Assembly (NCBI RefSeq): GCF_051055405.1
Contig: NZ_CP167068.1
Coordinates: 1,674,001 to 1,738,000, forward strand
Length of the DNA stretch: 64,000 bases
Reading direction: 5' to 3'
From: Pseudolachnospira sp051055405
Lineage (GTDB): Bacteria > Bacillota > Clostridia > Lachnospirales > Lachnospiraceae
Shown piece by piece: positions 8,653 to 17,310 of the stretch. Position numbers and translations under genes: made by a program. Position 1 is the stretch's first letter. Every line of letters begins with the position of its first letter. Below the pieces are notes generated by a model, which ran no database searches, had not been told where the DNA came from, and was given only the letters and a program-made list of their open reading frames with translations.

Positions 8653-9256
8653 CGACGATCCGTTTGTCTGTGCTTCTCTAAAAACGATCTTACAGGCCGA
8701 CCCAGAGATCACAGTAACCGCGGTTGGTTCCAGTGGAGAGGAAGCGATCGCGCTATACCGGCAAAATCCTCCCGATATTCTTTTGATGGATATTCAAATG
8801 AACGGCCTCTCTGGTCTAGATGCGGGAGAACAAATTTTAAAAGAAGATCCCCATGCAAAAATTCTTTTTCTGACCACATTTTCCGACGACGAATACATCC
8901 GAAAGGCGCTGATGCTCGGTGCAAAGGGCTATCTGATTAAGCAGGATATTGAAGCGCTTGCCCCCGCTCTAAAAGCAGTTGAATCAGGCCAGAATGTATT
9001 TGGCACGGAAATTGTCACCAAACTTCCTTCCTTGATTTCCGGAAAAGCTGAATTTCACAGCGGCTCCTTAGAATTGGGCAAACGGGAACAGGAGATCATC
9101 AGCCTTGTTGCCGAAGGAAAAAACAACCGTGAAATCGCGGATGCGCTGTTCTTAAGCGAAGGAACCGTAAGAAATTATCTCAGCGCCCTGCTCGATAAAT
9201 TGGAACTTAGGAATCGAACGGAACTTGCGATTTTCTATTATCAACATATGACATAA
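8633..9256 (+). CDS. NarL/LuxR-family response regulator
   Basis: 207 residues: a receiver domain with acidic pocket DDD (7-9) and phosphoacceptor Asp53 in ILLMDIQMNG, then a LuxR-type helix-turn-helix (LGKREQEIISLVAEGKNNREIADALFLSEGTV region, about 150-207). The ATG at 8,633 is chosen because GGAGGG lies 5 nt upstream and the receiver domain begins at once (MKIIIIDDD); an in-frame ATG at 8,561 would only add residues overlapping the kinase. It is phosphorylated by the adjacent kinase and most likely activates the divergent ABC operon. Confidence 0.92.
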   Translation: MKIIIIDDDPFVCASLKTILQADPEITVTAVGSSGEEAIALYRQNPPDILLMDIQMNGLSGLDAGEQILKEDPHAKILFLTTFSDDEYIRKALMLGAKGYLIKQDIEALAPALKAVESGQNVFGTEIVTKLPSLISGKAEFHSGSLELGKREQEIISLVAEGKNNREIADALFLSEGTVRNYLSALLDKLELRNRTELAIFYYQHMT

Positions 9257-9265
9257 AACAAAGAA

Positions 9266-9299
9266 ATGGGGTAGTCCCCACAGGAAAGGACTACCCCAT
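9266..9299. terminator. Bidirectional terminator between response regulator and leuS
   Basis: A perfect 12-bp stem (ATGGGGTAGTCC / GGACTACCCCAT) with a 10-nt loop. Minus-strand reading is followed by TTTCTTTGTTTT and plus-strand reading by CTTTCATTCC, so it can end both convergent genes. Confidence 0.85.
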
Positions 9300-9310
9300 C
9301 TTTCATTCCA

Positions 9311-11728
9311 TTATTTCTGCACGATATTTACAATCCGGCCTGGAACGTAAATCTCTTTTACAATGGTTCCTGTCAGTTTCGAAGCCACCACTTCTTTTCC
9401 GGCCGCGATTGCTTCCTCTTTGGACGCATCCGCCGAAATCATCACAATCGCTCTGGTTTTCCCATTGATCTGAACTGCGATTTCCACTTCATCGTCCTTC
9501 ATCATCTCTTCGTCGCATTTCGGCCAGCCGTTTTCCTGATGGAATACGCTGGTGGTATGCCCCAACTGGGACCAAAGTTCCTCGGAAATATGAGGAGCAA
9601 AGGGAGCCAGCATGATGATCACGGTTTCCAAGGTTTCCCGGTCAATGCCGCCTTCCTTCTTGGCCAGATCGATCATCTTATTGTTGTATTCCATAAATCC
9701 GCTGACCACAGTATTCAGGCTAAAGCTCTCCAAACGGTTTGTAATGTCGTAAATCATCTTATGGCGAAGTTTCACCATCTCCTTGGATTCCGGAATCAAC
9801 TGATCTTTATTGTTCATGACCAGGTTCCAGAAACGGGTGATAAAGCGGTATACACCGTCGATGCCTCTTTCATCCCACTCGGAATCCAGCTCCGGCGGGC
9901 CAACGAAGAGTTCATATAACCGAAGGGAATCGCAGCCGTAATCCCGTACCAAATCGTCGGGGGAGACTACATTTCCTTTGGATTTGCTCATCTTGATTCC
10001 GTTCTTTCCGGTAATCATGCCCTGGTTAAAGAGCTTATGGAAAGGCTCGTCAAAGCCAACCACGCCAATATCATATAAGAACTTGGTATAGAAACGGGAA
10101 TACAGAAGGTGCAGCACCGCATGCTCCACACCGCCGATATACATATCTACCGGCAGCATCTTATCCGCCACTTCCCGGTCTACCAAAGCTTCTTTATTCT
10201 TATTGTCCACATAGCGCAGGAAATACCAGGAGGAACCTGCCCACTGAGGCATGGTATTCGTCTCTCTCTTGGCCGGAGCGCCGCAGACAGGACAAGTCGT
10301 ATTTACCCACTCGTCAATGGCAGCCAGAGGGGATTCTCCCGTACCGGTCGGCTGGTAGGACTCCACATCCGGCAGAAGCAGCGGCAGCTGATCTTCCGGA
10401 ACCGGAACGGCTCCGCAGTGCGGGCAGTGTACAATCGGAATCGGCTCTCCCCAATAACGCTGACGGCTGAATACCCAGTCACGCAGCTTATAGTTTACCG
10501 TCTTCTTTCCGATTCCCCGCTCTTCCATAATCAGCGGAGCTTCCTTCTTCAATTCTTCCGAATTTCTACCCGTCCATTCGCCAGAATTGATCATGATACC
10601 GCTTTCCGTATAGGCTTCCGTTAAATTCGGATTTTCCTTTCCATCCTTCGCGATTACCTGGATGATCGGAATATCAAATTTCTTTGCGAACTCAAAGTCA
10701 CGGTCGTCGTGGGCCGGTACGCACATGATCGCACCGGTTCCATAGTCTGCCAGTACATAATCGGACAGCCAGATCGGAATCTTCGCATTGTTCAAAGGAT
10801 TGATGGCATAGCTGCCGGTAAAGACGCCGGTCTTTTCCTTATCCTGCAGACGATCTACCGAGGATTTATGGGAAGCCTGGAAAATATACTTTTTCACATC
10901 TTCCGCCTGCTCCGGAGTTGCCAAGGACTCCGCCAGGGCATGTTCCGGTGCTAACACCATAAAGGTAGCGCCGTACAGCGTATCCGGACGGGTCGTATAC
11001 ACGCGGATCTTATCCTCGCGGCCATCCACCGCAAAGTCGATCTCCGCGCCGTAGGATTTTCCAATCCAGTCGGTCTGCATCTTTTTCACTTTTTCCGGCC
11101 AATCCAGCTTATCCAAATCATTGAGCAGGCGATCGGCATAGGCGGTGATCTTTAACATCCACTGCTTCAAATTCATCTTGGTTACCGGGGAACCGCAGCG
11201 CTCGCAGACACCGCCAACCACCTCTTCATTGGCCAGGCCCGTTTTACAGGAAGGACACCAGTTGATCGGCATCTCCTTTTCATAGGCCAGGCCGGCCTTA
11301 AACATTTTTACGAAAATCCACTGGGTCCATTTATAGAATTCCGGATCCGTCGTATTGACTTCCATATCCCAGTCATAGAGCGCCGCGATTTCATTGATCT
11401 GACGCTTGATATTTTTGATATTTTCTTCCGTGGACTTTGCCGGATGTACGCCCATTTTAATGGCGTAATTCTCTGCCGGAAGGCCGAAGGCATCCCATCC
11501 CATCGGATGAACGATATAATGCCCCTGGAGCAATTTATAACGGCTCCAAACATCGCTGATTACATAGCCTCTCCAGTGGCCCACATGAAGGCCGCTGCCG
11601 GAAGGATAGGGAAACATATCCAGGCAGTAATATTTTGGCTTCTTGCCGTCGTTTACATTGACTGGGTGCTCTTCCCAATTCTTTCTCCACTTTTTCTCGA
11701 TTTCCCTATGATTATAAGGTACTCCCAT
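9311..11728 (-). CDS. leuS: Leucyl-tRNA synthetase
   Basis: 805 residues, normal for bacterial LeuRS. It charges tRNA-Leu with leucine in the cytoplasm. The HIGH-type motif is HVGH (48-51, in PYPSGSGLHVGHWRGY), the KMSKS loop (KMSKSKGN) lies near residue 578, and the inserted CP1 editing domain with its conserved threonine/aspartate region lies between. A zinc-type cluster CPSC...CERC is visible near 170-190. An AGGAGG site precedes the ATG. It lies 15 nt behind a secreted foldase-like gene, so both are probably read from the promoter at 12,929; no T-box leader is present at either gene. Confidence 0.97.
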   Translation of the reverse strand: MGVPYNHREIEKKWRKNWEEHPVNVNDGKKPKYYCLDMFPYPSGSGLHVGHWRGYVISDVWSRYKLLQGHYIVHPMGWDAFGLPAENYAIKMGVHPAKSTEENIKNIKRQINEIAALYDWDMEVNTTDPEFYKWTQWIFVKMFKAGLAYEKEMPINWCPSCKTGLANEEVVGGVCERCGSPVTKMNLKQWMLKITAYADRLLNDLDKLDWPEKVKKMQTDWIGKSYGAEIDFAVDGREDKIRVYTTRPDTLYGATFMVLAPEHALAESLATPEQAEDVKKYIFQASHKSSVDRLQDKEKTGVFTGSYAINPLNNAKIPIWLSDYVLADYGTGAIMCVPAHDDRDFEFAKKFDIPIIQVIAKDGKENPNLTEAYTESGIMINSGEWTGRNSEELKKEAPLIMEERGIGKKTVNYKLRDWVFSRQRYWGEPIPIVHCPHCGAVPVPEDQLPLLLPDVESYQPTGTGESPLAAIDEWVNTTCPVCGAPAKRETNTMPQWAGSSWYFLRYVDNKNKEALVDREVADKMLPVDMYIGGVEHAVLHLLYSRFYTKFLYDIGVVGFDEPFHKLFNQGMITGKNGIKMSKSKGNVVSPDDLVRDYGCDSLRLYELFVGPPELDSEWDERGIDGVYRFITRFWNLVMNNKDQLIPESKEMVKLRHKMIYDITNRLESFSLNTVVSGFMEYNNKMIDLAKKEGGIDRETLETVIIMLAPFAPHISEELWSQLGHTTSVFHQENGWPKCDEEMMKDDEVEIAVQINGKTRAIVMISADASKEEAIAAGKEVVASKLTGTIVKEIYVPGRIVNIVQK

Positions 11729-11743
11729 TGCTTTTTCCTCCTG

Positions 11744-12850
11744 TTACGATTCAAATATGCCAAGCTGGCCCCAGAGTGATTCATCTACTAGGACGTTTGC
11801 TTCTTTCTTCCACTGGGCCGTCATCTCCTGGAAATGGACCGCCGCCTTTTCCAGTCGAAGTTGTTCCTTTCTGCTCTCCCGTCCGTCCGCGTCATCTTCG
11901 TCGACGCAGTAAATTCCATAAAGCGTGAAATGTTCCGGATTCTCATAGATCAAAACATCTCCCGTCTTCATCGCAAGTATCTTCCCCGCCATCTCATCCG
12001 AGTCGTCAAACTGACCAACGGAAAGGGTATCGTCAATTATCGTTGTTCCAAGCTCTTTTACCGCCTCGGAAGGCGTCTCGCCGGATTGGATTTTCGCTAA
12101 AGCTGCTTCTGCTTTTTCCTTTGCTTCTTCCATGGTCGGAAGATCGTCTCCTCCTACCTCGGAGCCTTCAGTCGACATGGCAAAGATTTGAAAGGAAACC
12201 GTACGGGCCTCCTCATCGCTGATCTCGCAAGTAAACGATTCAGTCACTTCCGTGTAAATCCGATTGCTGATCTGATTGTGGCGTAAGAACTCTGCCAGAT
12301 GCTCCTTGGTCAAGCCGAACGCAGCCGCTTTCTCCGCGCCTAAGCCCTGCAGCTGTTGATCTGCCTGAGACGCAAGGGCTTGCTCCTCTTCTTCGGTCAG
12401 GACAATCTGATAATCCGCCGCGTGTCCGCTCACCACAACCCCATCGATCAGAAAATCTTTACAGCTTTCCTGCAATTCCTGCGCATAAGTCAGATCTTTT
12501 TCCGGAATCGTCTGATACCATTCGCTCTGATCTAACTGCTCTCCACCATTATAATTGGAAAAGTACTGTTCGTAAACGCTCTTTTGATAGTCCACATAAT
12601 ACTTGGCAACGCTAAGTGGAATCGCCTGATCATTTACGGTAATCACCGCTTTTCCACCGTCTTCATTCATCTGCGCCGCTGTCGTAGCAGCTTCCGTGGA
12701 AACTGCTTCTGCCTGCGCCGTCGTGGTACCGGCTGTCGTCTCTGCATTCTCCGCCTGCGTCTGTGAGGAATCACTGCAAGCTACAGTGCCGACAGCCATA
12801 AGCAGGACGAGCCCCAGGGCGCCTAATTTTTTCCCTAATGCTCTCATCAT
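11744..12850 (-). CDS. Foldase-like lipoprotein (SurA/PrsA N-terminal type)
   Basis: 368 residues with a lipoprotein signal (hydrophobic 10-22, VGTVAC, Cys25), then a Thr/Ala-rich linker and a helical SurA/PrsA-like chaperone region (VNDQAIPLSVAKYYVDYQK...). A later segment (about 215-315) resembles a degenerate parvulin domain, with EEAKEKAEAALAKIQSGE and DSDEMAGKILAMKTGDV. It would be anchored outside the membrane and assist folding of exported proteins. Catalytic parvulin residues are not clearly conserved, so it may be chaperone only. AAGGAG precedes the start. It is the first gene of an apparent two-gene unit with leuS. Confidence 0.6.
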   Translation of the reverse strand: MMRALGKKLGALGLVLLMAVGTVACSDSSQTQAENAETTAGTTTAQAEAVSTEAATTAAQMNEDGGKAVITVNDQAIPLSVAKYYVDYQKSVYEQYFSNYNGGEQLDQSEWYQTIPEKDLTYAQELQESCKDFLIDGVVVSGHAADYQIVLTEEEEQALASQADQQLQGLGAEKAAAFGLTKEHLAEFLRHNQISNRIYTEVTESFTCEISDEEARTVSFQIFAMSTEGSEVGGDDLPTMEEAKEKAEAALAKIQSGETPSEAVKELGTTIIDDTLSVGQFDDSDEMAGKILAMKTGDVLIYENPEHFTLYGIYCVDEDDADGRESRKEQLRLEKAAVHFQEMTAQWKKEANVLVDESLWGQLGIFES

Positions 12851-12928
12851 TTTCTCCTTCTATTCCTGCGAAGCAACGAACCAAGCAATCCTATCGGCAT
12901 GGGTGTTCGGCTTCGCATGACCGCCGTT

Positions 12929-12957
12929 AGTATAGCACGATTTTTCGTGGCTATCAA
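12929..12957 (-). promoter_or_regulatory. Promoter of the foldase-leuS unit with an internal inverted repeat
   Basis: TTGATA (12,952-12,957) and TATACT (12,929-12,934) on the minus strand are 17 nt apart. The spacer holds the inverted repeat CACGA-TTTT-TCGTG (12,936-12,949), a position where a bound repressor would block RNA polymerase. Confidence 0.65.
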
Positions 12958-13019
12958 GTCTAATTCCAGAAAAACTATTGAATTCAGCCAGCTTTTTAAA
13001 CGAAATGTGAGCGCAACAC

Positions 13020-13047
13020 AACCGGCGTGACACCTGTCACGCCGGTT
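13020..13047 (-). terminator. Hairpin downstream of the EF-G paralogue
   Basis: A perfect 13-bp stem (AACCGGCGTGACA / TGTCACGCCGGTT) with a 2-nt spacer, 26 nt after the stop codon. The following minus-strand sequence (GTGTTGCGC) is a poor U tract, so it may act as a weak terminator or a 3'-end stabiliser. Confidence 0.55.
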
Positions 13048-13073
13048 GAATAAACAGTTTCCAATGTTTTCTA

Positions 13074-15164
13074 TTATTCCGCATCCTTCGCTGCCGCGCG
13101 GGCCGCGATTTCTTTCTCTTGTACATCGGTCGGCGCCTGCTCATAGCGGCTGAACGAATAAGCGTAGCTTCCGATACCGCCGGTCATCGAACGAAGATCC
13201 GTGTTGTACCCAAACAACTCAGACATCGGAATATCGGCCTCGATAATCTGATTTCCACTGTGATCCGGGTTCATTCCCAGTACGCGGCCGCGGCGCTTAT
13301 TCAAATCGCCCATCACGTCGCCGGTAAACTTATCCGGAACCTTCACTTTCAAGGAGGCGATCGGCTCTAAGAGAACCGGTTTTGAGGCCGGATCGGCAAA
13401 AGCATTTTTCACGGCTAAGATCGTCGCTAACTTGAAAGCCATCTCCGAAGAATCTACTGGATGGTAAGAACCAAATACCAGCGTCGCTTTTAATCCCACG
13501 ATCGGATAACCGGCCAACGGTCCCTTGACAACCATTTCCTGAATGCCCTTTTCCACCGCAGGGAAGTAATTCTTCGGCACTACGCCGCCGACGATCTTCT
13601 CTTCAAACACGTAAGGCTTCTCCAAATCGCCGGAGGGTTCAAACTCGATGGTAACGTCGCCATACTGTCCATGTCCGCCGGACTGTTTCTTATGCTTGCC
13701 CTGTACCTTTACCTTACCGCGGATCGTCTCGCGGAAGGCCATCTTCGGCTTTGCCAGTTCGATCTCTACTTTATAGCGGCTCAAAAGCTTGCTGACCACG
13801 ATCTCCAACTGTTGATCGCCAATTCCGTACAGAAGCAGCTGACGGTTCTCTTTGTCATTGACATTCTTTAAGGTCAAATCCTCTTCCATCAACTTCGAAA
13901 GAGCGCCGGCAATCTTGTCCTCATCCCCTTTATTCTTCGCTTTATATGCCATATACGTAAAGGGCTGCGAAATGTCCGGACGGTCATAGGAAATCGGCGC
14001 TTCCTTAGTAGCCAGCGTATCGCCGGTCTCCGTAACCGCCAATTTGGCAATCGCTCCGATATCACCGGAATGCAGCTCTTTTACCTCGATCGCCTCTTTG
14101 CCGCGCAATACGTACAGACGAGCAACCTTTTCTTCGGTTTCACGGCTGACATTGTAAACGGTGCTGTCTGCTTTCAGCATACCGGAACACACTTTAATTA
14201 AGGAATATTTTCCGATAAACGGATCGACAATCGTCTTAAACACCTTCGCGGAGAACGGCTTTTCCTCATTGTAATCTGCGGAAAAACCTTCGCCCGTCTT
14301 TGTATTTACGCCGCTGACAAAGTTATCGTTAGGGCCAGGGCAGTACATCTCCAAAATTTCCAAAAGCATCTGGCATCCGTTTCCATTGATACCAGTTCCG
14401 ACCAAAACAGGAACCATATCGCCGCTGCGTACATGCTGATTCAAAGCCTGGCGAATCTCATCGTAGGTGAATTCCTCTCCGGAGAAATAGCGATCCATGT
14501 ACTCTTCATTGGTCTCCGCCACCGCTTCCATCAGGGCTTCCCGTACTTTTTCAAGGTTTTCCATGGAATAATCCGGGATATCGCACTCCGTATACTGGCT
14601 CTTTTCTGTAAACCGACGGCCTTTCATATTTACCACGTTGACAAAGCCAACGAATTTTTCATTTTCACGGATGGGAAGATGGAAGGGAGCAATCCGGCTT
14701 CCATAAAGGACCTGCAAATGTGCTACCACGTTTTTATAGCTGGCGTTATCATCATCCATATTGGTTACAAAAATAACGCGGGGCAGGTTGTATTTGTTAC
14801 AAAGCTCCCAAGCTTTTTGCGTGCCGACTTCCACACCGGACTTGGCGTTCACCACGATGACAGCCGCGCCGGCCACGCTCATAGCTTCCTCCACCTCGCC
14901 GACAAAATCAAAGTATCCAGGCGTATCCAAGAAGTTGAACTTAATTCCGTTATATTCAATGGGAACTACACTGGTGCTAATAGAGAACTGACGCTTGATT
15001 TCCTCTTTATCGAAATCGCTGATGGTATTTCCATCGGAGACTTTACCCATACGATTCGTGACGCCGGTGATATAAGCCATGGCCTCTACCATCGTCGTCT
15101 TTCCACAGCCGCCGTGGCCAAGCACAGCTACATTACGGATTTGTTTGGTCTGGTAAACATTCAT
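13074..15164 (-). CDS. Elongation factor G-like GTPase (EF-G paralogue)
   Basis: 696 residues, full EF-G length: GTPase domain with P-loop GHGGCGKT (about 14-21), G3 DTPGYFDF and G4 written TNMDD rather than NKxD, then domains II-V, ending SYAYSFSRYEQ. The altered switch/G4 sequences and lack of EF-G-specific text (for example GITI, DAPGHVDF) place it in the EF-G-like subgroup (fusA2 type) instead of the canonical translocase, which normally sits in the str operon. ATG 15,164 is selected by AAGGAGGAGC upstream and the start of homology (MNVYQTKQIRNVAVLGH). It is monocistronic with its own promoter. Its role, possibly ribosome recycling, cannot be settled here. Confidence 0.85.
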   Translation of the reverse strand: MNVYQTKQIRNVAVLGHGGCGKTTMVEAMAYITGVTNRMGKVSDGNTISDFDKEEIKRQFSISTSVVPIEYNGIKFNFLDTPGYFDFVGEVEEAMSVAGAAVIVVNAKSGVEVGTQKAWELCNKYNLPRVIFVTNMDDDNASYKNVVAHLQVLYGSRIAPFHLPIRENEKFVGFVNVVNMKGRRFTEKSQYTECDIPDYSMENLEKVREALMEAVAETNEEYMDRYFSGEEFTYDEIRQALNQHVRSGDMVPVLVGTGINGNGCQMLLEILEMYCPGPNDNFVSGVNTKTGEGFSADYNEEKPFSAKVFKTIVDPFIGKYSLIKVCSGMLKADSTVYNVSRETEEKVARLYVLRGKEAIEVKELHSGDIGAIAKLAVTETGDTLATKEAPISYDRPDISQPFTYMAYKAKNKGDEDKIAGALSKLMEEDLTLKNVNDKENRQLLLYGIGDQQLEIVVSKLLSRYKVEIELAKPKMAFRETIRGKVKVQGKHKKQSGGHGQYGDVTIEFEPSGDLEKPYVFEEKIVGGVVPKNYFPAVEKGIQEMVVKGPLAGYPIVGLKATLVFGSYHPVDSSEMAFKLATILAVKNAFADPASKPVLLEPIASLKVKVPDKFTGDVMGDLNKRRGRVLGMNPDHSGNQIIEADIPMSELFGYNTDLRSMTGGIGSYAYSFSRYEQAPTDVQEKEIAARAAAKDAE

Positions 15165-15214
15165 TATATAGCTCCTCCTTATTCGTATTCGATACTTTGG
15201 AATACCCTTTTTAT

Positions 15215-15243
15215 ATTTTACTAAAAATAACAAGAAATTTCAA
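15215..15243 (-). promoter_or_regulatory. Promoter of the EF-G paralogue
   Basis: TTGAAA (15,238-15,243) and TAAAAT (15,215-15,220) with a 17-nt spacer on the minus strand, about 50 nt upstream of the ATG. It is back to back with the aroA promoter. Confidence 0.65.
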
Positions 15244-15285
15244 TAAGATTTCGAAATTTTTCTGGACAAAAGTAAGAAAAAAGTG

Positions 15286-15387
15286 TTGACGCTCGCGCAT
15301 TAACGTGCTAAAATCATACTCGGTATATTAGACGCGCCGATTCCACGACGCATAAGAGATTTTAACTATCCCGTCGTCCAGTCGGAA
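15286..15387 (+). promoter_or_regulatory. aroA promoter and structured leader
   Basis: TTGACG (15,286-15,291) and TAAAAT (15,309-15,314) are spaced by 17 nt. The leader of about 95 nt contains a composite hairpin in which ATTCC/CGACG (15,340-15,350) can pair with CGTCG/GGAAT (15,372-15,387). The promoter is well supported. A regulatory role of the leader is speculative. Confidence 0.6.
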
Positions 15388-15413
15388 TAGCTACAGATTG
15401 TGAGGACATTCCT

Positions 15414-16691
15414 ATGATTTATCATATTAAAAAAGGACTCCACGGGGAAATCATTGTCCCCGGAGATAAATCGATTTCTCACCGTGGCGTTATGCTCGGC
15501 GCCATTGCCAGCGGCACCACAGAAATCAATAACTTTCTCCGCGGTGCAGACTGCTTGTCTACCATCGCTTGTTTCAGTAAAATGGGCGTAGAGATTGAAG
15601 GAACCCACGACCGTATTCTGGTTCATGGAAATGGACTCCGCGGTCTAAAAACCCCCAGCCAAATTCTGGACTGCGGCAACAGCGGTACGACCACCCGTCT
15701 CATGTCCGGAATCCTTTCCGCTCAAAGCTTTACATCTACGATGGTCGGAGATTCTTCTCTAAAAACCCGCCCGATGCGCCGGATCATCAAGCCGCTCTCC
15801 CAGATGGGGGCGAACATTACGTCCGTCCTGGGAAATGATTGCGTTCCGCTTCGCATCTCCGGCAGCCCGCTGACGGGAATTCACTATGATTCACCGGTAG
15901 CGTCTGCTCAGGTAAAATCCTCCATCTTACTGGCCGGACTTTACGCCGAGGGGGATACCTCCGTCACAGAGCCTGCTCTTTCCAGGAACCACACGGAATT
16001 GATGCTGAGCGCCTTTGGAGCAAAAATCTCCTCTTCTGGAACCACTGCATCGGTCCAGGGAGTCAAAGAACTATATGGTCAAAAAATCGACGTGCCTGGA
16101 GACATCTCCTCCGCCGCGTATTTTTTGGCGGCGGCGCTGATCGTTCCCGGCTCGGAAGTTGTTTTGCGGAACGTGGGTATCAACCATACGCGGGACGGCA
16201 TCCTAACTGTCTGCAAACAGATGGGAGCGAATCTCACCTATGAGAATCTAAAAATCAGCGGAGAGCCCTGTGCGGATATCGTGGTCCGCCATTCCGAATT
16301 ACAGGGCGTTACCATTGAAGGGGAAATTATCCCTCGTCTGATCGACGAGCTGCCGATGATCGCCGTGCTGGCCTGCTTCGCAAAAGGTACTACGATTATC
16401 CGCGACGCGGCGGAACTAAAGGTAAAAGAGTCCAACCGTATCCGGGTTATCGTGGACAATTTAAGCGCCATGGGCGCGGATATTGAAGAAACCGACGATG
16501 GTATGATTATTCATGGCGGCCGTCCGCTCCACGGAGCCGTTATCGACAGCCACAACGATCACCGTATCGCCATGAGTTTCTCGATCGCCGCCTTAAACTG
16601 CGAAGGGGAAATCACGATCACACGAAAAGATTGCGTCAGCATCTCCTACCCTCGGTTCTACATAGATCTGAAGAAACTGATTCGGGATTAA
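15414..16691 (+). CDS. aroA: 3-phosphoshikimate 1-carboxyvinyltransferase (EPSP synthase)
   Basis: 425 residues, standard length. It joins phosphoenolpyruvate to shikimate-3-phosphate in the chorismate pathway. The substrate-binding motifs are visible: PGDKSISHR (16-24), GNSGTTTRL (about 87-95) and a C-terminal SHNDHRIAMSF. The SISHR and NSGTTTR forms resemble class II enzymes rather than the E. coli class I form, which suggests reduced glyphosate sensitivity; this is inference. GAGG lies 8 nt before the ATG. No other aro gene adjoins it; a strong bidirectional terminator follows, so it is monocistronic. Confidence 0.95.
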   Translation: MIYHIKKGLHGEIIVPGDKSISHRGVMLGAIASGTTEINNFLRGADCLSTIACFSKMGVEIEGTHDRILVHGNGLRGLKTPSQILDCGNSGTTTRLMSGILSAQSFTSTMVGDSSLKTRPMRRIIKPLSQMGANITSVLGNDCVPLRISGSPLTGIHYDSPVASAQVKSSILLAGLYAEGDTSVTEPALSRNHTELMLSAFGAKISSSGTTASVQGVKELYGQKIDVPGDISSAAYFLAAALIVPGSEVVLRNVGINHTRDGILTVCKQMGANLTYENLKISGEPCADIVVRHSELQGVTIEGEIIPRLIDELPMIAVLACFAKGTTIIRDAAELKVKESNRIRVIVDNLSAMGADIEETDDGMIIHGGRPLHGAVIDSHNDHRIAMSFSIAALNCEGEITITRKDCVSISYPRFYIDLKKLIRD

Positions 16692-16698
16692 AACTTAG

Positions 16699-16735
16699 AA
16701 AAGGGAGCGCACAGAATCACAGTGCGCTCCCTTTT
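16699..16735. terminator. Bidirectional terminator shared by aroA and the alkyltransferase gene
   Basis: GGGAGCGCAC / GTGCGCTCCC (16,703-16,712 and 16,722-16,731), extended by A4/T4, with T6 on the plus side and TTTTCTAAGTTTT on the minus side. The stop codon of the convergent alkyltransferase gene (16,717-16,719) lies in the loop. Confidence 0.9.
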
Positions 16736-17250
16736 TTCGGCATAAAAAGCGGTTCCATATTCACTTTTTCCAAAGTAAGCAGCTGTATTTTCTTATCGAT
16801 ACCTCCGGCGTATCCAGTCAAACTGCCATTGCTGCCAACGACCCGGTGACAGGGAACAATAATCGAGATGGGATTATGCCCAACCGCGCCGCCCACCGCC
16901 TGGGCGGACATATGGTCTCTGCCAAATTCTCCGGCAATCCTTTTCGCGATCTCTCCATACGTCAAAAGCTGCCCGTATGGAATCTGCATCAAAATCTTCC
17001 AGACCGAGAGCCGAAACGGCGAACTATCTAGCTTTAACGGCGGGGTAAAATCCGGCTCCTCCCCGCGAAAATAAATATCCAGCCACTTTCGCGTCTGCTG
17101 AAATATCGGTAATTCCCGTTCTTCCCACTCCTTTGACAACGTATCCGCAAAATATTTTTGTCCATCAAACCACAGGCCGGTTAATTCGTCTCCATTGCTC
17201 GCCAGCGTAATAGAGCCCATTGAGGATTGGTATCGATTTGTATACTGCAT
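16717..17250 (-). CDS. ogt: Methylated-DNA-[protein]-cysteine S-methyltransferase
   Basis: 177 residues, normal for Ogt/MGMT. It repairs O6-alkylguanine by transferring the alkyl group irreversibly to its own cysteine. The active site is IVPCHRV with Cys134, and the recognition-helix segment YGEIAKRIA (98-106) precedes it. AGGAGG precedes the ATG. The C-terminal codons run into the shared terminator hairpin. It is 60 nt downstream of the pseudouridine synthase and may be the last gene of that run. Confidence 0.93.
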   Translation of the reverse strand: MQYTNRYQSSMGSITLASNGDELTGLWFDGQKYFADTLSKEWEERELPIFQQTRKWLDIYFRGEEPDFTPPLKLDSSPFRLSVWKILMQIPYGQLLTYGEIAKRIAGEFGRDHMSAQAVGGAVGHNPISIIVPCHRVVGSNGSLTGYAGGIDKKIQLLTLEKVNMEPLFMPKKGSAL

Positions 17251-17310
17251 CTGCTTACCTCCTGATTTCCGTTCATAAGATTATCTTCTATGAACAAGAG
17301 CATACACGCC

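Noticed and set aside
12851..13073. Possible T-box leader for leuS
   Set aside because: No specifier loop, no AGGGUGG-like T-box sequence and no terminator with U tract ahead of the foldase-leuS unit.
14433..15224. Long plus-strand open frame opposite the EF-G paralogue
   Set aside because: Product lacks any recognisable fold, has no ribosome site, and mirrors the codon pattern of the real minus-strand gene.
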